A stretch of DNA of 33,174 nucleotides from an uncultured Mycoplasmatota bacterium. Its GTDB lineage: Bacteria > Bacillota_I > Bacilli_A > RF39 > UBA660. The stretch is taken from contig CAOKUH010000002.1 in NCBI GenBank assembly GCA_948472605.1, positions 1 to 33,174 on the forward strand, in the 5' to 3' direction. The notes under the pieces are model-generated. The model made no database searches, had not been told where the DNA came from, and saw only the letters and a list, made by a program, of their open reading frames with translations. Position numbers and translations under genes: made by a program. The stretch's first letter is position 1. Every line of letters starts with the position of its first letter. Below are positions 32,618 to 33,174 of this stretch, in pieces.

Positions 32618-33094
32618 TTGAAAAAAATTTGTCTTTTCTTTTTGGTATTATTTTTAATTCCTACTTATGTAAATGCTAAAGATTTGGTTTTAAGCGAACT
32701 AAATATTTTAAATGGAGAGATATCTCCTAAGTTCGAACCATTAAATAATTCTTATACAATTATTTTAGATAAAGATGTGTATAATGTTGAATTTGACTAT
32801 AAAAAAGATGATGATATTGAAATAGAAATAGTTAATAATTTTGATTTAGAAAATAATTCATCAGTTGAAATAGTTTTAAGGTATGAGAAAAACGTAGTTA
32901 AATATCATTTTCAAATTTTAAAGGAAGTGGAAGAAAATATAAATCTAACATTCTTAGAAACAAATGATATTGTTGAGAATAATTTTATGTTTGAATATAA
33001 AAATTATATTATACCTAGTACTTGTATAATTTTGATTGTTATTGTTAATAGAGTTTTATTTCATAAGAAAAAACAAAGACGTAAAAAACATTAG
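32618..33094 (+). CDS. Secreted cadherin-like domain protein with a C-terminal anchor
   Basis: About 158 residues with a signal peptide (KKICLFFLVLFLIPTYVNA), a single cadherin-like beta-sandwich domain (about 22-110; LSELNILNGEISPKFEPL and NSYTIIL are typical of PF12733) and a C-terminal membrane helix followed by KKKQRRKKH. The basic tail after the helix should lie in the cytoplasm, leaving the domain outside. The start is taken as TTG 32618, because AGAGGTGA at 32605-32612 is correctly spaced for it; a GTG at 32609 would overlap that site. It follows hemW by 11 bp. It is likely an adhesion or envelope protein; the role is unknown. Confidence 0.75.
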   Translation: MKKICLFFLVLFLIPTYVNAKDLVLSELNILNGEISPKFEPLNNSYTIILDKDVYNVEFDYKKDDDIEIEIVNNFDLENNSSVEIVLRYEKNVVKYHFQILKEVEENINLTFLETNDIVENNFMFEYKNYIIPSTCIILIVIVNRVLFHKKKQRRKKH

Positions 33095-33174
33095 GTTAAG
33101 ATAAAAAATTTACGCTTTAATTTTGCATTAGTCAAGTAAAAGTAGACAATATATTAAAAAAACATGGGGGATTT

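Noticed and set aside
46..33094. Mycoplasma-type genetic code (TGA read as Trp)
   Set aside because: Several genes end in TGA at the expected family length (for example spoIIP and the short protein at 13913-14341), and Trp is encoded by TGG.
33095..33174. Start of another gene at the right edge
   Set aside because: A GGGGGA sequence near 33168 may be a ribosome site, but no start codon or coding sequence lies within the window.

Overview
The window is about 27% GC by eye. It comes from a low-GC, Gram-positive spore-former, most likely an uncultured gut lineage of the Bacilli near the RF39/Erysipelotrichales/former-Tenericutes group. Three observations support this. The spore genes gpr and spoIIP sit beside rpsT. 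Both Gram-positive replicative polymerases (dnaE and polC) are present. TGA ends several genes while TGG encodes Trp, so the mycoplasma code is excluded. No tRNA, rRNA, CRISPR array, transposase or phage integrase was seen.

Layout. (1) 1-3540: a membrane-anchored transglutaminase-like protein and rpsT on the minus strand, then gpr, spoIIP and a small membrane protein on the plus strand. (2) 3541-11186: dnaE and polC, bounded by two clear terminators. (3) 11187-14654: an accessory block. A 670-bp scar holds a broken DUF1016-type nuclease gene and a possible surface-protein tail. A compact bacteriocin operon follows: a C39-peptidase ABC exporter, a very short possible adaptor protein and two double-glycine-leader peptides, neither as large as 60 codons. 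(4) 14660-20276: a prepilin-like protein, a DUF368 lipid-carrier transporter on the minus strand, lemA plus DUF2207, and a transglutaminase-like protein behind a near-consensus promoter. (5) 20367-25849: a YgjP-like metalloprotease, a SpoU methyltransferase, rimM, trmD, a small unknown gene, rplS and lepB. The normally tight trmD-rplS junction is interrupted by a type III toxin-antitoxin locus: three 36-bp tandem repeats (ToxI-like RNA), a hairpin terminator and a ToxN/AbiQ endoribonuclease gene. A truncated DUF262 (GmrSD-type) gene follows lepB. (6) 25902-33094: lepA, a tandem family of three related multi-helix proteins of unknown function (the middle one split by a one-base insertion), a 71-codon gene, hemW and a secreted cadherin-like protein. 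The last 80 bases hold no gene I can see.

How the genes work together. The housekeeping genes cover spore development, DNA replication, ribosome maturation, protein export and translation. The accessory genes concern competition and defence. The bacteriocin exporter should cleave and export the two leader peptides. The ToxIN-like pair is expected to act as an RNA-neutralised, abortive-infection type system. The DUF1016 and DUF262 relics suggest repeated gain and loss of defence genes at the same boundaries. The best candidates for something undescribed are the ToxI-like RNA with its repeat sequence, the two-peptide bacteriocin with its minimal adaptor, and the lepA-linked protein family.
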